From: Winogradskyella eximia
Lineage (GTDB): Bacteria > Bacteroidota > Bacteroidia > Flavobacteriales > Flavobacteriaceae
DNA length: 64,000 nucleotides
Direction: 5' to 3'
Assembly: GCF_003386165.1 (NCBI RefSeq)
Contig: NZ_QRDV01000008.1
Location: forward strand, 81,103-145,102
Below the pieces are notes generated by a model. That model saw only the letters and a list, made by a program, of their open reading frames with translations. It searched no databases and was not told the origin of the DNA. A program made the position numbers and the translations under genes. Positions 7,506-15,957 of this stretch are shown here, one piece after another. Position 1 is the first letter of the stretch; the number at the start of each line of letters is the position of its first letter.

Positions 7506-8648
7506 TTAATTTCTTCCTCCTTGTGGTCTTCCTCCTTGAGGCCTTTGCCCATTTTGGTTTTGTCCTTTTTCTAATTCTTCCTTTGTGATAAATCCATCCT
7601 TATCTGAATCTACTTTTGAGAAATGTTCAGACAAAGGTCCTTTTACTTCATCTTTAGATAGCTTACCATCTTTATTAGTATCCATTTTGCTTATTAATTC
7701 AGTAGCATTTGGTCGCTGACCTTGACCTCCTCTTGGTCTTTGTCCACCTCCTTGTGGTCTAGCTTCTTCATAGTCTCCCATTAAACATCTACTGATATAT
7801 GGAAACTCGGCTGTGACTAAATACATATAAACTCCATCAATTGTGATACCGTTGCATTCATCTAAGTCTCCTGAACCTGCTATATATTCAAAGTCAGAAG
7901 TAAATGTTCCATCATGATGACCACCGACAGAAATATCGATAGATTGATGCGGATTTTCATAGGTGCAATCTTCCCCTTCTCTATTACCATCTATAGCCTT
8001 ATAACTTGGTTTGAATTTCCCTGATTTAGAATAATACATAGGAAAACCATCGTGCGCAAAACCAACATGTACTAAATCTTCGCCTGCATCAAATTCTTCA
8101 ATTACAGAGGTTGGTGTTCCATGATAATGATAAGCACCTGTTGGTTGCACATGTGCATGATTAAAATCTAAGCCTAAATCTATAACATCTTGAAGTGCTT
8201 CTACTCGATAATTTTCGCCTGTATCACATTCAACAACCTCAGCTGTTCCCGGTTCAAATTTAATACCATTCAATGCTATTCCTGGCTCTCTTGCCCAAGT
8301 TGCTTTGCCTGTATATTTTGGGTTTAAAGGAAAACTGTAAGTATTATTCTGAGCAGAAATTGTATTTGGATTTCCTGGGTTTGGAAATTCTCCTGTTTTA
8401 TGATTTGGTAAAGCATTGGTTACCATAACTCGTGCATCTTTGGTAAGTGTCACTTTTGTTTTGGTACCATATTCTTCATTTTCTAAATCGTAAGCACCAA
8501 AATAATGAGTCATATTAGAAAAGCTTTTTGTTGAATGAGAATGTGTCTCTCCACCATCATGACTATGTTCTCCTTTATTTTTTTGACTATTACAACCTAA
8601 TAAAAAAGCTAAAGCCATTACACTTGTAATTCTAACAATGTATTTCAT
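7506..8648 (-). CDS. YHYH-domain lipoprotein with C-terminal EF-hand pair
   Basis: 380 residues: lipobox LLGC (Cys19), then a His-rich stretch (GEHSHDGGETHSHS, residues 27-40) that looks metal-binding. The YHYH domain (GAYHYHGTP, GFAHDGFPMYYS) ends in YLVTAEFPYISRC. A Gly/Arg/Pro/Gln linker leads to two EF-hand loops, DTNKDGKLSKDE (323-334) and DSDKDGFITKEE (347-358), and the protein closes with a QRPQGG-type tail. The EF-hand loops have canonical Ca ligands. Third gene of the operon starting at 10451; the gap to the previous stop is 26 bp. Confidence 0.85.
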   Translation of the reverse strand: MKYIVRITSVMALAFLLGCNSQKNKGEHSHDGGETHSHSTKSFSNMTHYFGAYDLENEEYGTKTKVTLTKDARVMVTNALPNHKTGEFPNPGNPNTISAQNNTYSFPLNPKYTGKATWAREPGIALNGIKFEPGTAEVVECDTGENYRVEALQDVIDLGLDFNHAHVQPTGAYHYHGTPTSVIEEFDAGEDLVHVGFAHDGFPMYYSKSGKFKPSYKAIDGNREGEDCTYENPHQSIDISVGGHHDGTFTSDFEYIAGSGDLDECNGITIDGVYMYLVTAEFPYISRCLMGDYEEARPQGGGQRPRGGQGQRPNATELISKMDTNKDGKLSKDEVKGPLSEHFSKVDSDKDGFITKEELEKGQNQNGQRPQGGRPQGGRN

Positions 8649-8674
8649 CTTTTAAAATTATTTGAATTAAAGTC

Positions 8675-9874
8675 TCACCCCTTAACAGACACTGATCCAC
8701 TTACTCCATGTAAACAGCCTAAAACTTGATTGCTACCAGCATCTCCTGCGTGGTAATGGTAACCTCTAATCTCATCATAATGTCCACCACAATCATCTAA
8801 ATCATGGTATCCATTACCGTTTTTGTCCTTGTGCGCATAGATTCCAAAACCATCCATAGCATAACCAATCATTGGTGCATGAGTATCTTTTTGCGCTATC
8901 TCTTTTGTCTTACCTGTAACGGCATGATAATGATAACCTGCATGTGGATTAACATGACCACCAGCATCATCTAAAGGTGCTAAAGTATGTGCTGAAAGTA
9001 TAGCATGTGTTGGTGCTGGAGCATCAAAATTAACACCGTTAAATGCAACTCCAATACCGTTTCTTCCTAATGCATTTGAATTTTCTAAATACATAGGTTT
9101 AACAGGAATAATGTAAGTTGATACTTTCTCTCTATAATAGTCTGGTAAACATTCTACACAATAATTATGATACTTTTCATCAACATCTGGTCTTGCTGCA
9201 GCTTCACATTCTTCTTGAGTCTTTGTAACTTTAACTGATCCATCTTCTCTAAACAACGCCCATTCTTCATCAGAATAAAATTCTTTAAGGTTGGCAATAA
9301 AATGGCCATCTACATCATAGACTTTATCATCTTTAAACCAAATACCACCTTTATCTTTACCGTCATTAATATGTGTTGGACACCATGGTCCCATTTTGTG
9401 TTCTTGAGGTTGAGAAGCTGTTGTAATAACATAACATAGGGCTTTTGTACCATTAGATAGCGTCCGTTCTTCTGTTGTAATTTCTTTTAATAAACTTTCC
9501 TTTATAAATAATGAAGGATCTACATTTATAGTGACTTCGAAATCTTTCTGAACACTGTTGTTAGTTCTAGTCTCTCTTGGTTCTCTTCTCTCTGGTCTCG
9601 GTGCACTTTCTAATTCCTCTTTAGAGAGAAAACCATTATTATTAGTATCTATTGTAGAAAAATCATTTGATAAAGGGCCTTGCACTTCTGACTTTGATAA
9701 TTTTCCATCTTTATTAATATCCATCTCATTTATTAAATCAGTGACACTAGGTGCCTGCCCTTCTCTTGGATTGACAATATTATCATCATTAGATTTTGTA
9801 CTTGGCTTACAGCAGAAGAATGTTACAGTAAACACAAATATTATCATCGCTTTTAAGATCTTGGAATACTTCAT
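8675..9874 (-). CDS. YHYH-domain lipoprotein with N-terminal EF-hand pair
   Basis: 399 residues with a lipobox around FFCC (Cys21/22). The EF-hand pair comes first here: DINKDGKLSKSE (52-63) and DTNNNGFLSKEE (76-87), followed by an Arg/Pro/Glu linker and a YHYH domain with two signatures (GYHYHAV near 313, GYHYHAG near 371). Between them lies GYAMDGFGIYAHKDKNGNG, itself partly EF-loop-like. The EF pair is very similar to that at the C-terminus of the 7506 protein, so the module has moved relative to the YHYH domain. Second gene of the operon; the 46-bp gap upstream has no ECF motif. Confidence 0.85.
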   Translation of the reverse strand: MKYSKILKAMIIFVFTVTFFCCKPSTKSNDDNIVNPREGQAPSVTDLINEMDINKDGKLSKSEVQGPLSNDFSTIDTNNNGFLSKEELESAPRPERREPRETRTNNSVQKDFEVTINVDPSLFIKESLLKEITTEERTLSNGTKALCYVITTASQPQEHKMGPWCPTHINDGKDKGGIWFKDDKVYDVDGHFIANLKEFYSDEEWALFREDGSVKVTKTQEECEAAARPDVDEKYHNYCVECLPDYYREKVSTYIIPVKPMYLENSNALGRNGIGVAFNGVNFDAPAPTHAILSAHTLAPLDDAGGHVNPHAGYHYHAVTGKTKEIAQKDTHAPMIGYAMDGFGIYAHKDKNGNGYHDLDDCGGHYDEIRGYHYHAGDAGSNQVLGCLHGVSGSVSVKG

Positions 9875-9920
9875 AAATAAATGGATTTAAAATGTTTCAA
9901 TTAAAGTTAACCTATTAGTT

Positions 9921-10451
9921 CTATTCCTTTCTGTTTTTGGTTTTCTTATCGTCTTTTGAATAAAACGCTTTTAACTCTTCTATATCTAATTGACTATCAC
10001 CATTTACATCAATCTCAGAAAAATTAGCCATCAAATCTCGCTTGTCTTTTGCGGCAACCTCCAATTCATTTAATTGTCCATCTTCATCTTGATCTACTTC
10101 TTTTAAAAGTTTCTTTATAGATACTCTTTTAGGTTTTCTGCTGTCTAAAGACGCTTCCAATTCTTCTAAATCTATAAATCCATCTTCATTAGCATCTATG
10201 GTATCAAAATCTTCAGAAATCTTTCCTCTTTTGTCTTTTGCTGCTTCATCTTTATCAATTTTATCATCGTTATTGATATCTAACAATTTTAATATTTCTG
10301 AAGCATTTGGTTTTTCGCCTTTTGGTGGTCCACCACCTTGTCTTCCGCCTCTTCCTCCTTGTCCTCCACCAGGAGGTCCTTGAGCAAACGTGGTTAAACA
10401 TAGTAGCATTGAAAATACCGTTATTACAAATGTTATTTTTCTATTTTTCAT
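9921..10451 (-). CDS. Secreted four-EF-hand protein
   Basis: 176 residues: signal peptide to about TFAQ, a Gly/Arg/Pro-rich linker (residues 25-47), then four EF-hand loops: DINNDDKIDKDE (58-69), DANEDGFIDLEE (86-97), DQDEDGQLNELE (120-131) and DVNGDSQLDIEE (148-159). Ligand positions 1, 3, 5 and 12 are mostly Asp/Asn/Glu, so calcium binding is likely. The first and fourth loops lack the central Gly. It leads a five-gene operon with an ECF-type promoter 22 bp upstream of its start. It may buffer Ca or be a partner of the cluster's CotH kinases; that is inference. Confidence 0.85.
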   Translation of the reverse strand: MKNRKITFVITVFSMLLCLTTFAQGPPGGGQGGRGGRQGGGPPKGEKPNASEILKLLDINNDDKIDKDEAAKDKRGKISEDFDTIDANEDGFIDLEELEASLDSRKPKRVSIKKLLKEVDQDEDGQLNELEVAAKDKRDLMANFSEIDVNGDSQLDIEELKAFYSKDDKKTKNRKE

Positions 10452-10473
10452 TTTGATTCTTATTGTTTTTATT

Positions 10474-10503
10474 TTTAGATGTGTTATTCTAAAAAAACTT
10501 GTG
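10474..10503 (-). promoter_or_regulatory. ECF-type promoter for the EF-hand/YHYH operon
   Basis: Minus strand CACAAGTTT, 12-bp spacer, ACATCTAAA ending 22 bp before the start at 10451. It matches the other six elements in the cluster. Confidence 0.85.
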
Positions 10504-10517
10504 TTAATAACATAAAA

Positions 10518-10549
10518 AAAAAAGCTTCATGATAAAATCACAAAGCTCT
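10518..10549 (-). terminator. Terminator after the T9SS CotH gene
   Basis: An 11-bp stem (ATCACAAAGCT at 10537-10547, AGCTTCATGAT at 10523-10533) with a 3-nt loop and two non-Watson-Crick positions, followed on the minus strand by a long T-run. It belongs to the GCTTC-type hairpin set of this cluster. Confidence 0.8.
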
Positions 10550-10578
10550 TCTACTATTAAACAATATAAATTACTCAA

Positions 10579-12897
10579 TTATTTTCTTGCTATTTTTAAT
10601 ACTGTAATTTCATTTACAACCACTAGATATAATCCTTTAGAAAAAGAAGTAAAATCAATATTTACAGCGTTTTCATTAACGTAACTTCCTTTAAACAATT
10701 GCTGACCTTGAAGATTATAAACCTCGACAGATTCAATTGAAAAATTGGTATTTTCTAGAGTTAAATAATTGTTTGTTGGATTTGGGAAGTACTTTAAATG
10801 ATTGTTAAATGTTACTTCATCAACAGAGAGCGTTTCGTTATTGGCGCCAAAAGTTGGAGCTTGAATTACAAAATCACCAGTTCCGTTTGGATTTCTGGCA
10901 TAAGCCATATCTGTAGTTTGCTCACCAAAAGTTATGTTTTGCAAAATAGTACCATCAGCATAAGATAAAATGGCTGTTTCACCACCTGACGAGAATTTAA
11001 AGTCGGCATGAAAATCTCCTTGTTCTGGATCTTTATCGCACCAAACTATTAAATAACTATCTGCATCTAAAGTTGTTCCTGCAGGAAATTGATAAACTAA
11101 TGGATCTGAAGCATCATCTGATAAATACAAGTTATCTAAACTTAATGTTGCATCTGTAGTGTTATATAACTCAATCCAATCTTCATATTCTCCTTCTTCA
11201 TCAGTTTCACCTGTATCATTTGAAGCTAAAATTTCGTTTATTACCAAATCACCAACGTTTAATGTGGCATAAGTAGCATCTACTGTATAAAATTCATACT
11301 CTGCTCTAGCAGGTGAAAATGCTCCAATATTAGAATTTTCAGCATAAATATAATATTGCATGTAGGCGTCATCAATAGTTACATCAATGCCATAAACGTT
11401 ATCTCCTGCAGCTCCATCGTTGTGCGCTCCATCATCAAACATTTCTACTTTTGTAAATGGTATAGATTCATCTGTTCTATATCCTAAATACACATTGTTA
11501 GTGTCTGTAACATTTGCTGTAATTGATATATCATCACCTATAGTAGGTATTGCTACAGAAGATCCTAAATTGTTTATAGTGGGTTGTGTATTTGTAAAAT
11601 CGGATTGTGATAACAAATATGAACTTCTTGAGCTCATTAAATTTGTAAGTCCAGAGGCCGTATTCATTCCTAAGCTATAATCCGTATTTATATTCCCTGT
11701 AAATTGAGCATCAGTGTAAAACTTATTAGTATCTGCTGTAACTGCAGTAGAGATTATAGCTTGATAATCATTAGCTAAAGTTAAGTAGTTTGAATTACTA
11801 ATATTCTCTGTTAAAATAGTTTTATAATGTGCTAAATACATTCTCTTGTATTTAGGTACTGCTAACAATTTAGAAATTAAAGGAAAATCAGAACTCGTAT
11901 CATGTAATAAATGGTCTAATTGCGCTTTTTGAGTGGTTGTATTTAAAGAACCACCTCCGCCACCTCCAGGACCACCTCCTCCGCTACTTTCACCTGTCAT
12001 TGCGAAAGTACCAAAAGACATATTTAAATCCCATACTACAGGCTTAAACTGCCCATTGTTGTCTTTGTATAAATAATAATTTTGTTTAAACTGACCTATA
12101 TAACTATCTAAATTTACCATAACATTATCAAATGCCAACATCCATATTGCCATATCAACATCTAAAACAGATTCAATATTAGTAATATCGTTATTTAAAG
12201 TGTACGTTAAATCTATTAAATCATCCCAATGTGCTAAAGCAACAGAAGGATCATCATCATCATCAGATTTAATTTCATAGGCATCATCATAGCTCGTATA
12301 ACTTGTACCTAAATATTGTAAATTTGGTAAGTTGGTACTTTGAGGTCCGGCTCCATCTGGTGGACTACAACTAAAAAAAGCATTATCGTTAGAATTAAAA
12401 TGTTTGTTTACAAATTTCTTAGAAATTGATTCTGTGTTTGTATATAAACCAATCAAAGTTCCGTTAACATAAACATTAGCATAATTAGCTTGAGGTGCAT
12501 CCATATATTGGTTTACAATATTATAGGCTACTGTTTCTCTCACAAAAGACGGATCAAACATAACATTTGCCAATTTAATATCGGTATAACCTTGATGATC
12601 TTGATCTACATACGTATCTAATTCAATATGAAATGGATTCTTTGTTTGGTTAGCACTGTAAGAGCTATTTCCCTTATACTTTACACCAACTTGGTTATAA
12701 ACTGTTCCGTTTATGGTTACAGAAGTAGCTTCCGTATAATTATTATCTCCAGCTTTTTCTGCATCTAATAGTGCGTCCCAATTGCTTTGAGCGAATTGGA
12801 TTTCTATGGTCTGAATAGAATTAATATCATACAAATCTTGCGAAAACGCATTCATTGACAATAAGAATATCAATAGAATAGTAATTGTTTTTTTCAT
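10579..12897 (-). CDS. Secreted CotH-type kinase with lamin-tail and T9SS sorting domains
   Basis: 772 residues. A signal peptide (to about AFSQ) is followed by a CotH kinase domain (about 25-450) with the family landmarks GNSS (76-79), IGLYTNTE (149-156), NLDSY (262-266) and VVWDLN (287-292). CotH proteins are atypical kinases first known from Bacillus spore coats. A Gly tract (305-317) interrupts the domain. Then come a beta-sandwich region (about 480-560), a lamin-tail domain (about 570-690, VINEILASND...DWIELYN) and a C-terminal T9SS type-A sorting domain starting at YFPNPTNN, so it is probably exported across the outer membrane. It has its own ECF-type promoter and terminator. Kinase activity is inferred from motifs. 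Confidence 0.88.
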   Translation of the reverse strand: MKKTITILLIFLLSMNAFSQDLYDINSIQTIEIQFAQSNWDALLDAEKAGDNNYTEATSVTINGTVYNQVGVKYKGNSSYSANQTKNPFHIELDTYVDQDHQGYTDIKLANVMFDPSFVRETVAYNIVNQYMDAPQANYANVYVNGTLIGLYTNTESISKKFVNKHFNSNDNAFFSCSPPDGAGPQSTNLPNLQYLGTSYTSYDDAYEIKSDDDDDPSVALAHWDDLIDLTYTLNNDITNIESVLDVDMAIWMLAFDNVMVNLDSYIGQFKQNYYLYKDNNGQFKPVVWDLNMSFGTFAMTGESSGGGGPGGGGGGSLNTTTQKAQLDHLLHDTSSDFPLISKLLAVPKYKRMYLAHYKTILTENISNSNYLTLANDYQAIISTAVTADTNKFYTDAQFTGNINTDYSLGMNTASGLTNLMSSRSSYLLSQSDFTNTQPTINNLGSSVAIPTIGDDISITANVTDTNNVYLGYRTDESIPFTKVEMFDDGAHNDGAAGDNVYGIDVTIDDAYMQYYIYAENSNIGAFSPARAEYEFYTVDATYATLNVGDLVINEILASNDTGETDEEGEYEDWIELYNTTDATLSLDNLYLSDDASDPLVYQFPAGTTLDADSYLIVWCDKDPEQGDFHADFKFSSGGETAILSYADGTILQNITFGEQTTDMAYARNPNGTGDFVIQAPTFGANNETLSVDEVTFNNHLKYFPNPTNNYLTLENTNFSIESVEVYNLQGQQLFKGSYVNENAVNIDFTSFSKGLYLVVVNEITVLKIARK

Positions 12898-12929
12898 TTG
12901 TTAAGTTTAATTTATTGATGTGATACACC

Positions 12930-12959
12930 TTTAGATGCTTAAACAATAAAAAACTTGCG
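12930..12959 (-). promoter_or_regulatory. ECF-type promoter for the T9SS CotH gene
   Basis: Minus strand CGCAAGTTT, 12-bp spacer, GCATCTAAA ending 32 bp before the start at 12897. The remainder of 12898-13081 holds nothing else recognisable. Confidence 0.85.
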
Positions 12960-13081
12960 CTATATATTAAATAATTTTAAAAAAAACCAAAACCACAATT
13001 AAAATGCTAATAATTAAATAACTGAATCAGTATTTAATTAATGTATTATTTATAAAAATAACATCATTGTTAATTTTTTAA

Positions 13082-13822
13082 TTACTTGTTCAATTGAAAA
13101 GCAATTATTTCTGTTTTGTTTCTTAAACTTTTAGCGTTTGTTAATTGTATTTCAGTTTGTAATAACCGATCTACCAAACTATTTTGGTATTCGCGACTTT
13201 TAAGCAATTGTGTATAGTTAGATTCAGTAGAAAACGTTTTGAAACAATTAAATTTGAATTCGCGCTTTTTTAGCATATCAATTAAAGAGATATAATTTTC
13301 TATCGCAGGTTGCAATCGATTAATAACGATGTTTTCAATCTTAGATTCTTGATTTTGAAAATTGTCTAGTTCATTAGGGTATGCTGCAATTAAATCTTTA
13401 AGTAAAACACTTTCAATAAACTCAAATTTATTTGTGGTATTAACTGAATTTATGGCTCCATTGTGCAATTGTGTAGGTTGGTAATTCACAAAAATAATAT
13501 TTGTTTTTTGCGCTTCAGTATATTGACTTGGCAACTCGTCCATAACAATAGCAATGGTACCTTCTATAGCTTTTACACTCTCAGTATAATTAGCAATTGA
13601 AGCATCTAGAAGCACTAAGTTGGAGTTTAACTCTTCACTTAGTGATTGATATATTTTTAATTCTACTATTCTATTTTTTCTTAATTCATTTAAATTATTA
13701 ATTTTCCAAGCAATTAAAACACCAATTACAATTAACAATATTTCTCCTATTGCATAAACGATGTAATTTCTCAATTTTCCTGAAATCAATAATTTCTTTC
13801 TTATTTTTCTAAATAATCTCAT
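13082..13822 (-). CDS. DUF6090 family membrane protein
   Basis: A 246-residue protein starting MRLFRKIRKKLL, with one membrane segment at about 25-42 (YAIGEILLIVIGVLIAWKI) and a long helical charged C-terminal part. This is the layout of DUF6090, a family common and of unknown function in Flavobacteriaceae. Start 13822 is preferred over the in-frame GTA-preceded ATG at 13834 because family members begin directly with the basic FRKIR segment. It lies between two ECF-promoter units but has no ECF motif itself. A 13-bp tandem duplication precedes it, so it may be an insertion in the cluster with separate control. Confidence 0.7.
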   Translation of the reverse strand: MRLFRKIRKKLLISGKLRNYIVYAIGEILLIVIGVLIAWKINNLNELRKNRIVELKIYQSLSEELNSNLVLLDASIANYTESVKAIEGTIAIVMDELPSQYTEAQKTNIIFVNYQPTQLHNGAINSVNTTNKFEFIESVLLKDLIAAYPNELDNFQNQESKIENIVINRLQPAIENYISLIDMLKKREFKFNCFKTFSTESNYTQLLKSREYQNSLVDRLLQTEIQLTNAKSLRNKTEIIAFQLNK

Positions 13823-13843
13823 ACCACTTACCATTATTTAAAC

Positions 13844-13869
13844 ATTTTATATAGATATTTTATATAGAT
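13844..13869. repeat. 13-bp perfect tandem duplication
   Basis: ATTTTATATAGAT occurs twice back to back (13844-13856, 13857-13869), followed by a further partial ATTT. It sits 22-47 bp upstream of the DUF6090 start, where promoter elements would be expected. Confidence 0.85.
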
Positions 13870-13876
13870 ATTTCTT

Positions 13877-13908
13877 AAAAAAAAGCTTCGCGATTTCTCA
13901 CGAAGCCT
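13877..13908 (-). terminator. Terminator after the small EF-hand gene
   Basis: GCTTCG (13885-13890) pairs with CGAAGC (13901-13906). On the minus strand the hairpin is followed by T8. Its sequence is close to the hairpin at 14331-14356. Confidence 0.8.
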
Positions 13909-13931
13909 TAAAAAAACCAATCAATCAAACT

Positions 13932-14222
13932 CTATTTATTTCTTTTTTTTCGTTCTGGCTTAGGAGCATTTTTAAACTCTTCCTCTGTAATAAAACCATC
14001 TTCATCTGTGTCTACTTTAGAAAAATCTTCTTTTAATGGTCCTTTTATCTCATCTTTTGAAAGTTTACCGTCTTCATTTTTATCCATTTCCTTTAACAAC
14101 TCACTAAATGTTGGTGGCTCTTTTCTTTCTTTACGATTTTGAGATTGTGCATAAGAATTAGTAGACATAAATAATGCTATTCCAAATACTATTGCTACTG
14201 TTTTAAATGTTTTACTTTTCAT
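13932..14222 (-). CDS. Small secreted EF-hand-pair protein
   Basis: 96 residues: signal peptide (to about SYAQ), a basic linker, and one EF-hand pair, DKNEDGKLSKDE (47-58) and DTDEDGFITEEE (71-82), joined by the segment IKGPLKEDFSKV, then a Lys/Arg-rich tail. Both loops have full canonical Ca ligands and the central Gly. The pair is nearly the same as the EF modules in the YHYH proteins at 7506 and 8675, here free-standing. It is a single-gene unit with an ECF-type promoter 26 bp upstream and its own terminator. Confidence 0.85.
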   Translation of the reverse strand: MKSKTFKTVAIVFGIALFMSTNSYAQSQNRKERKEPPTFSELLKEMDKNEDGKLSKDEIKGPLKEDFSKVDTDEDGFITEEEFKNAPKPERKKRNK

Positions 14223-14248
14223 CTTTTCAAATTTTAATGTTATATAAG

Positions 14249-14278
14249 TTTAGATGTGCTTCTACATATAAACTTGTG
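14249..14278 (-). promoter_or_regulatory. ECF-type promoter for the small EF-hand gene
   Basis: Minus strand CACAAGTTT, 12-bp spacer, ACATCTAAA ending 26 bp before the start at 14222. The segment upstream (TGTTAAATAAAACAC, 14287-14301) is also found upstream of the promoter at 15855. Confidence 0.85.
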
Positions 14279-14330
14279 AGGTGTCTTGTTAAATAAAACA
14301 CAAAAAAAGTACCATCTATTTTAAACAACA

Positions 14331-14356
14331 AAGCTTCGTAATTACTCACGAAGCCT
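14331..14356 (-). terminator. Terminator after the lipoprotein CotH gene
   Basis: GCTTCG (14333-14338) pairs with CGAAGC (14349-14354) around a 10-nt loop. It belongs to the same hairpin type as 13877-13908. T-run on the minus strand is short. Confidence 0.65.
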
Positions 14357-14396
14357 TTAATAATCTAAAAACAATCAGCTCAAATAGCTAATAATA

Positions 14397-15818
14397 TTAT
14401 TGTCCATTTAAATAATTACTTACTGCTGTAGCTCTTGATACAACATGCGAGTTCAATGTACTAACAGCTGTTTGAAAATCTGAACTACTATTTAAAAATG
14501 AATACCCATCTAGTTCAGTGGTAGCATAAGGCTCTATTAAGGTAGAATATGTTGCGTATTGGGATTGAATAGTGTTTACATCAAACGCTCCATCTACAAC
14601 CTCTTGAACGTATGCATTGTATTGCGCTTTATACACTTCATCTGCGTATAAATATCCAATTAACGGCCATTGAGAGCTACTTAATCCTGAAAAATCTAAA
14701 GGTAAAGAACCTCCCATATTTCCGGTTTGTAAAGCCTCATTATTATCCCATGGAATCCATGTTAATTTATTCGTATCTGGATTGTTGTAGAGATAATAAT
14801 TATGAGTCATTTTACCATAAGTGTCCCAATTTTGGATGACCGTATTTGTTGCTAAATATTTTAAGAAAACATCCGTATCTAAAACAGCATCTAAATTAGT
14901 TCTCCATGTTACTGGATCAGAAGTTCTTGTAGCATCATTGATTATAGTATATAAACTTTGAACATCGGAGAAATCTGCATCATCTTCATTTGTCTTTTTA
15001 ACAAATTCATTTTCATCGTAAGTACCATAAGCAAAACTAGCAGCATCACCGTCTGGTTTATATAAATTACCATCATCATCAGAAAATTGAGTATCTAAAA
15101 CAGTATCATCTACTTCTTCAACCATGGTGTAAAGACCAAAATAAATTGGACCATCTCCATGATCTACATAAACAGTATAAAATGCAGTATGAGAACCTGC
15201 TAAACCTGCATTTCTAAATACATCACCTGCTACTTTTTCTCGTAATTGGGATTTGTCATTATAATTATTTTTAAGGCTTAGTTTTTTGAATCCATAAAAA
15301 CGTTGGTTATCTATTTGTGGATAATCATCTTCAAACTCATCAAAATCTAATTTAAATGAAAGTTTTAAAATACCATTAGCCCAAGAAGAAGCTAAACTAG
15401 AATTACCTTTAAATCTTACTCCTACTCTGTACCATTCAATTCCGTTATAAAAAACCTCTGCAGGCACAAATATTGGATCTTCGTCATCATCGGAAAATGA
15501 TCCATTTCCGCCACCAAATGCTCCATATAGATTAGTCATATCATCAAGCATATTTCCCCAACGAGATTCTGTAATAACGATATCTATGCGCTTTACAGCA
15601 TTATCTTCAAATACCTCATCAAAATCTGGATCAGCATCTTTACTATGCGTTTCCGTGGTCCAATCTGTAGCTTCAAAATCAGTATCATCAATAATAACCT
15701 CTACCTCGTCACTAGATGAAGTTACATCATCATTACTGCAAGCATTAAAAGTCAGTATCGAGGTACTAATACATATTGCTACTAATAAAAATTTAATTGT
15801 GTTTCTCATGTTTTTCAT
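14397..15818 (-). CDS. CotH-type kinase lipoprotein
   Basis: 473 residues with a lipobox FNAC (Cys27), an acidic Ser/Asp linker, then a CotH kinase domain: VRFKGNSS (134-141), FGLYTMVEE (227-235), NWDTY (330-334) and WIPWDNN (354-360), which are the expected nucleotide/metal-binding landmarks. Unlike the neighbouring 10579 protein it has no lamin-tail or T9SS domain and should stay membrane-anchored. It is about as long as family kinases and looks intact. Single-gene unit with its own ECF-type promoter. Substrates are unknown; the EF-hand, YHYH and Spy-like neighbours are candidates. Confidence 0.87.
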   Translation of the reverse strand: MKNMRNTIKFLLVAICISTSILTFNACSNDDVTSSSDEVEVIIDDTDFEATDWTTETHSKDADPDFDEVFEDNAVKRIDIVITESRWGNMLDDMTNLYGAFGGGNGSFSDDDEDPIFVPAEVFYNGIEWYRVGVRFKGNSSLASSWANGILKLSFKLDFDEFEDDYPQIDNQRFYGFKKLSLKNNYNDKSQLREKVAGDVFRNAGLAGSHTAFYTVYVDHGDGPIYFGLYTMVEEVDDTVLDTQFSDDDGNLYKPDGDAASFAYGTYDENEFVKKTNEDDADFSDVQSLYTIINDATRTSDPVTWRTNLDAVLDTDVFLKYLATNTVIQNWDTYGKMTHNYYLYNNPDTNKLTWIPWDNNEALQTGNMGGSLPLDFSGLSSSQWPLIGYLYADEVYKAQYNAYVQEVVDGAFDVNTIQSQYATYSTLIEPYATTELDGYSFLNSSSDFQTAVSTLNSHVVSRATAVSNYLNGQ

Positions 15819-15854
15819 ATCTAATTATTTTTAAAACTTTTACTATTACTTAGA

Positions 15855-15885
15855 TTTAGATGTAAATATGGTTTTTAAACTTGTG
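15855..15885 (-). promoter_or_regulatory. ECF-type promoter for the lipoprotein CotH gene
   Basis: Minus strand CACAAGTTT, 13-bp spacer (the only 13 in the set), ACATCTAAA ending 36 bp before the start at 15818. Confidence 0.8.
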
Positions 15886-15910
15886 GATGCTATTGTTAAA
15901 TAAAACACAA

Positions 15911-15940
15911 AAAAAAGACCTTCAATAGTTGAAGGTCCTT
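15911..15940 (-). terminator. Terminator after the Spy-like gene
   Basis: Perfect 9-bp stem GACCTTCAA (15917-15925) / TTGAAGGTC (15929-15937) with a 3-nt loop and a T-run on the minus strand. Confidence 0.85.
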
Positions 15941-15957
15941 ACTGTAAATTTTTAATA

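Noticed and set aside
13834-13834. Longer start (MVSGM) for the DUF6090 gene
   Set aside because: Family members begin at the basic FRKIR segment; the extra four residues are not supported.
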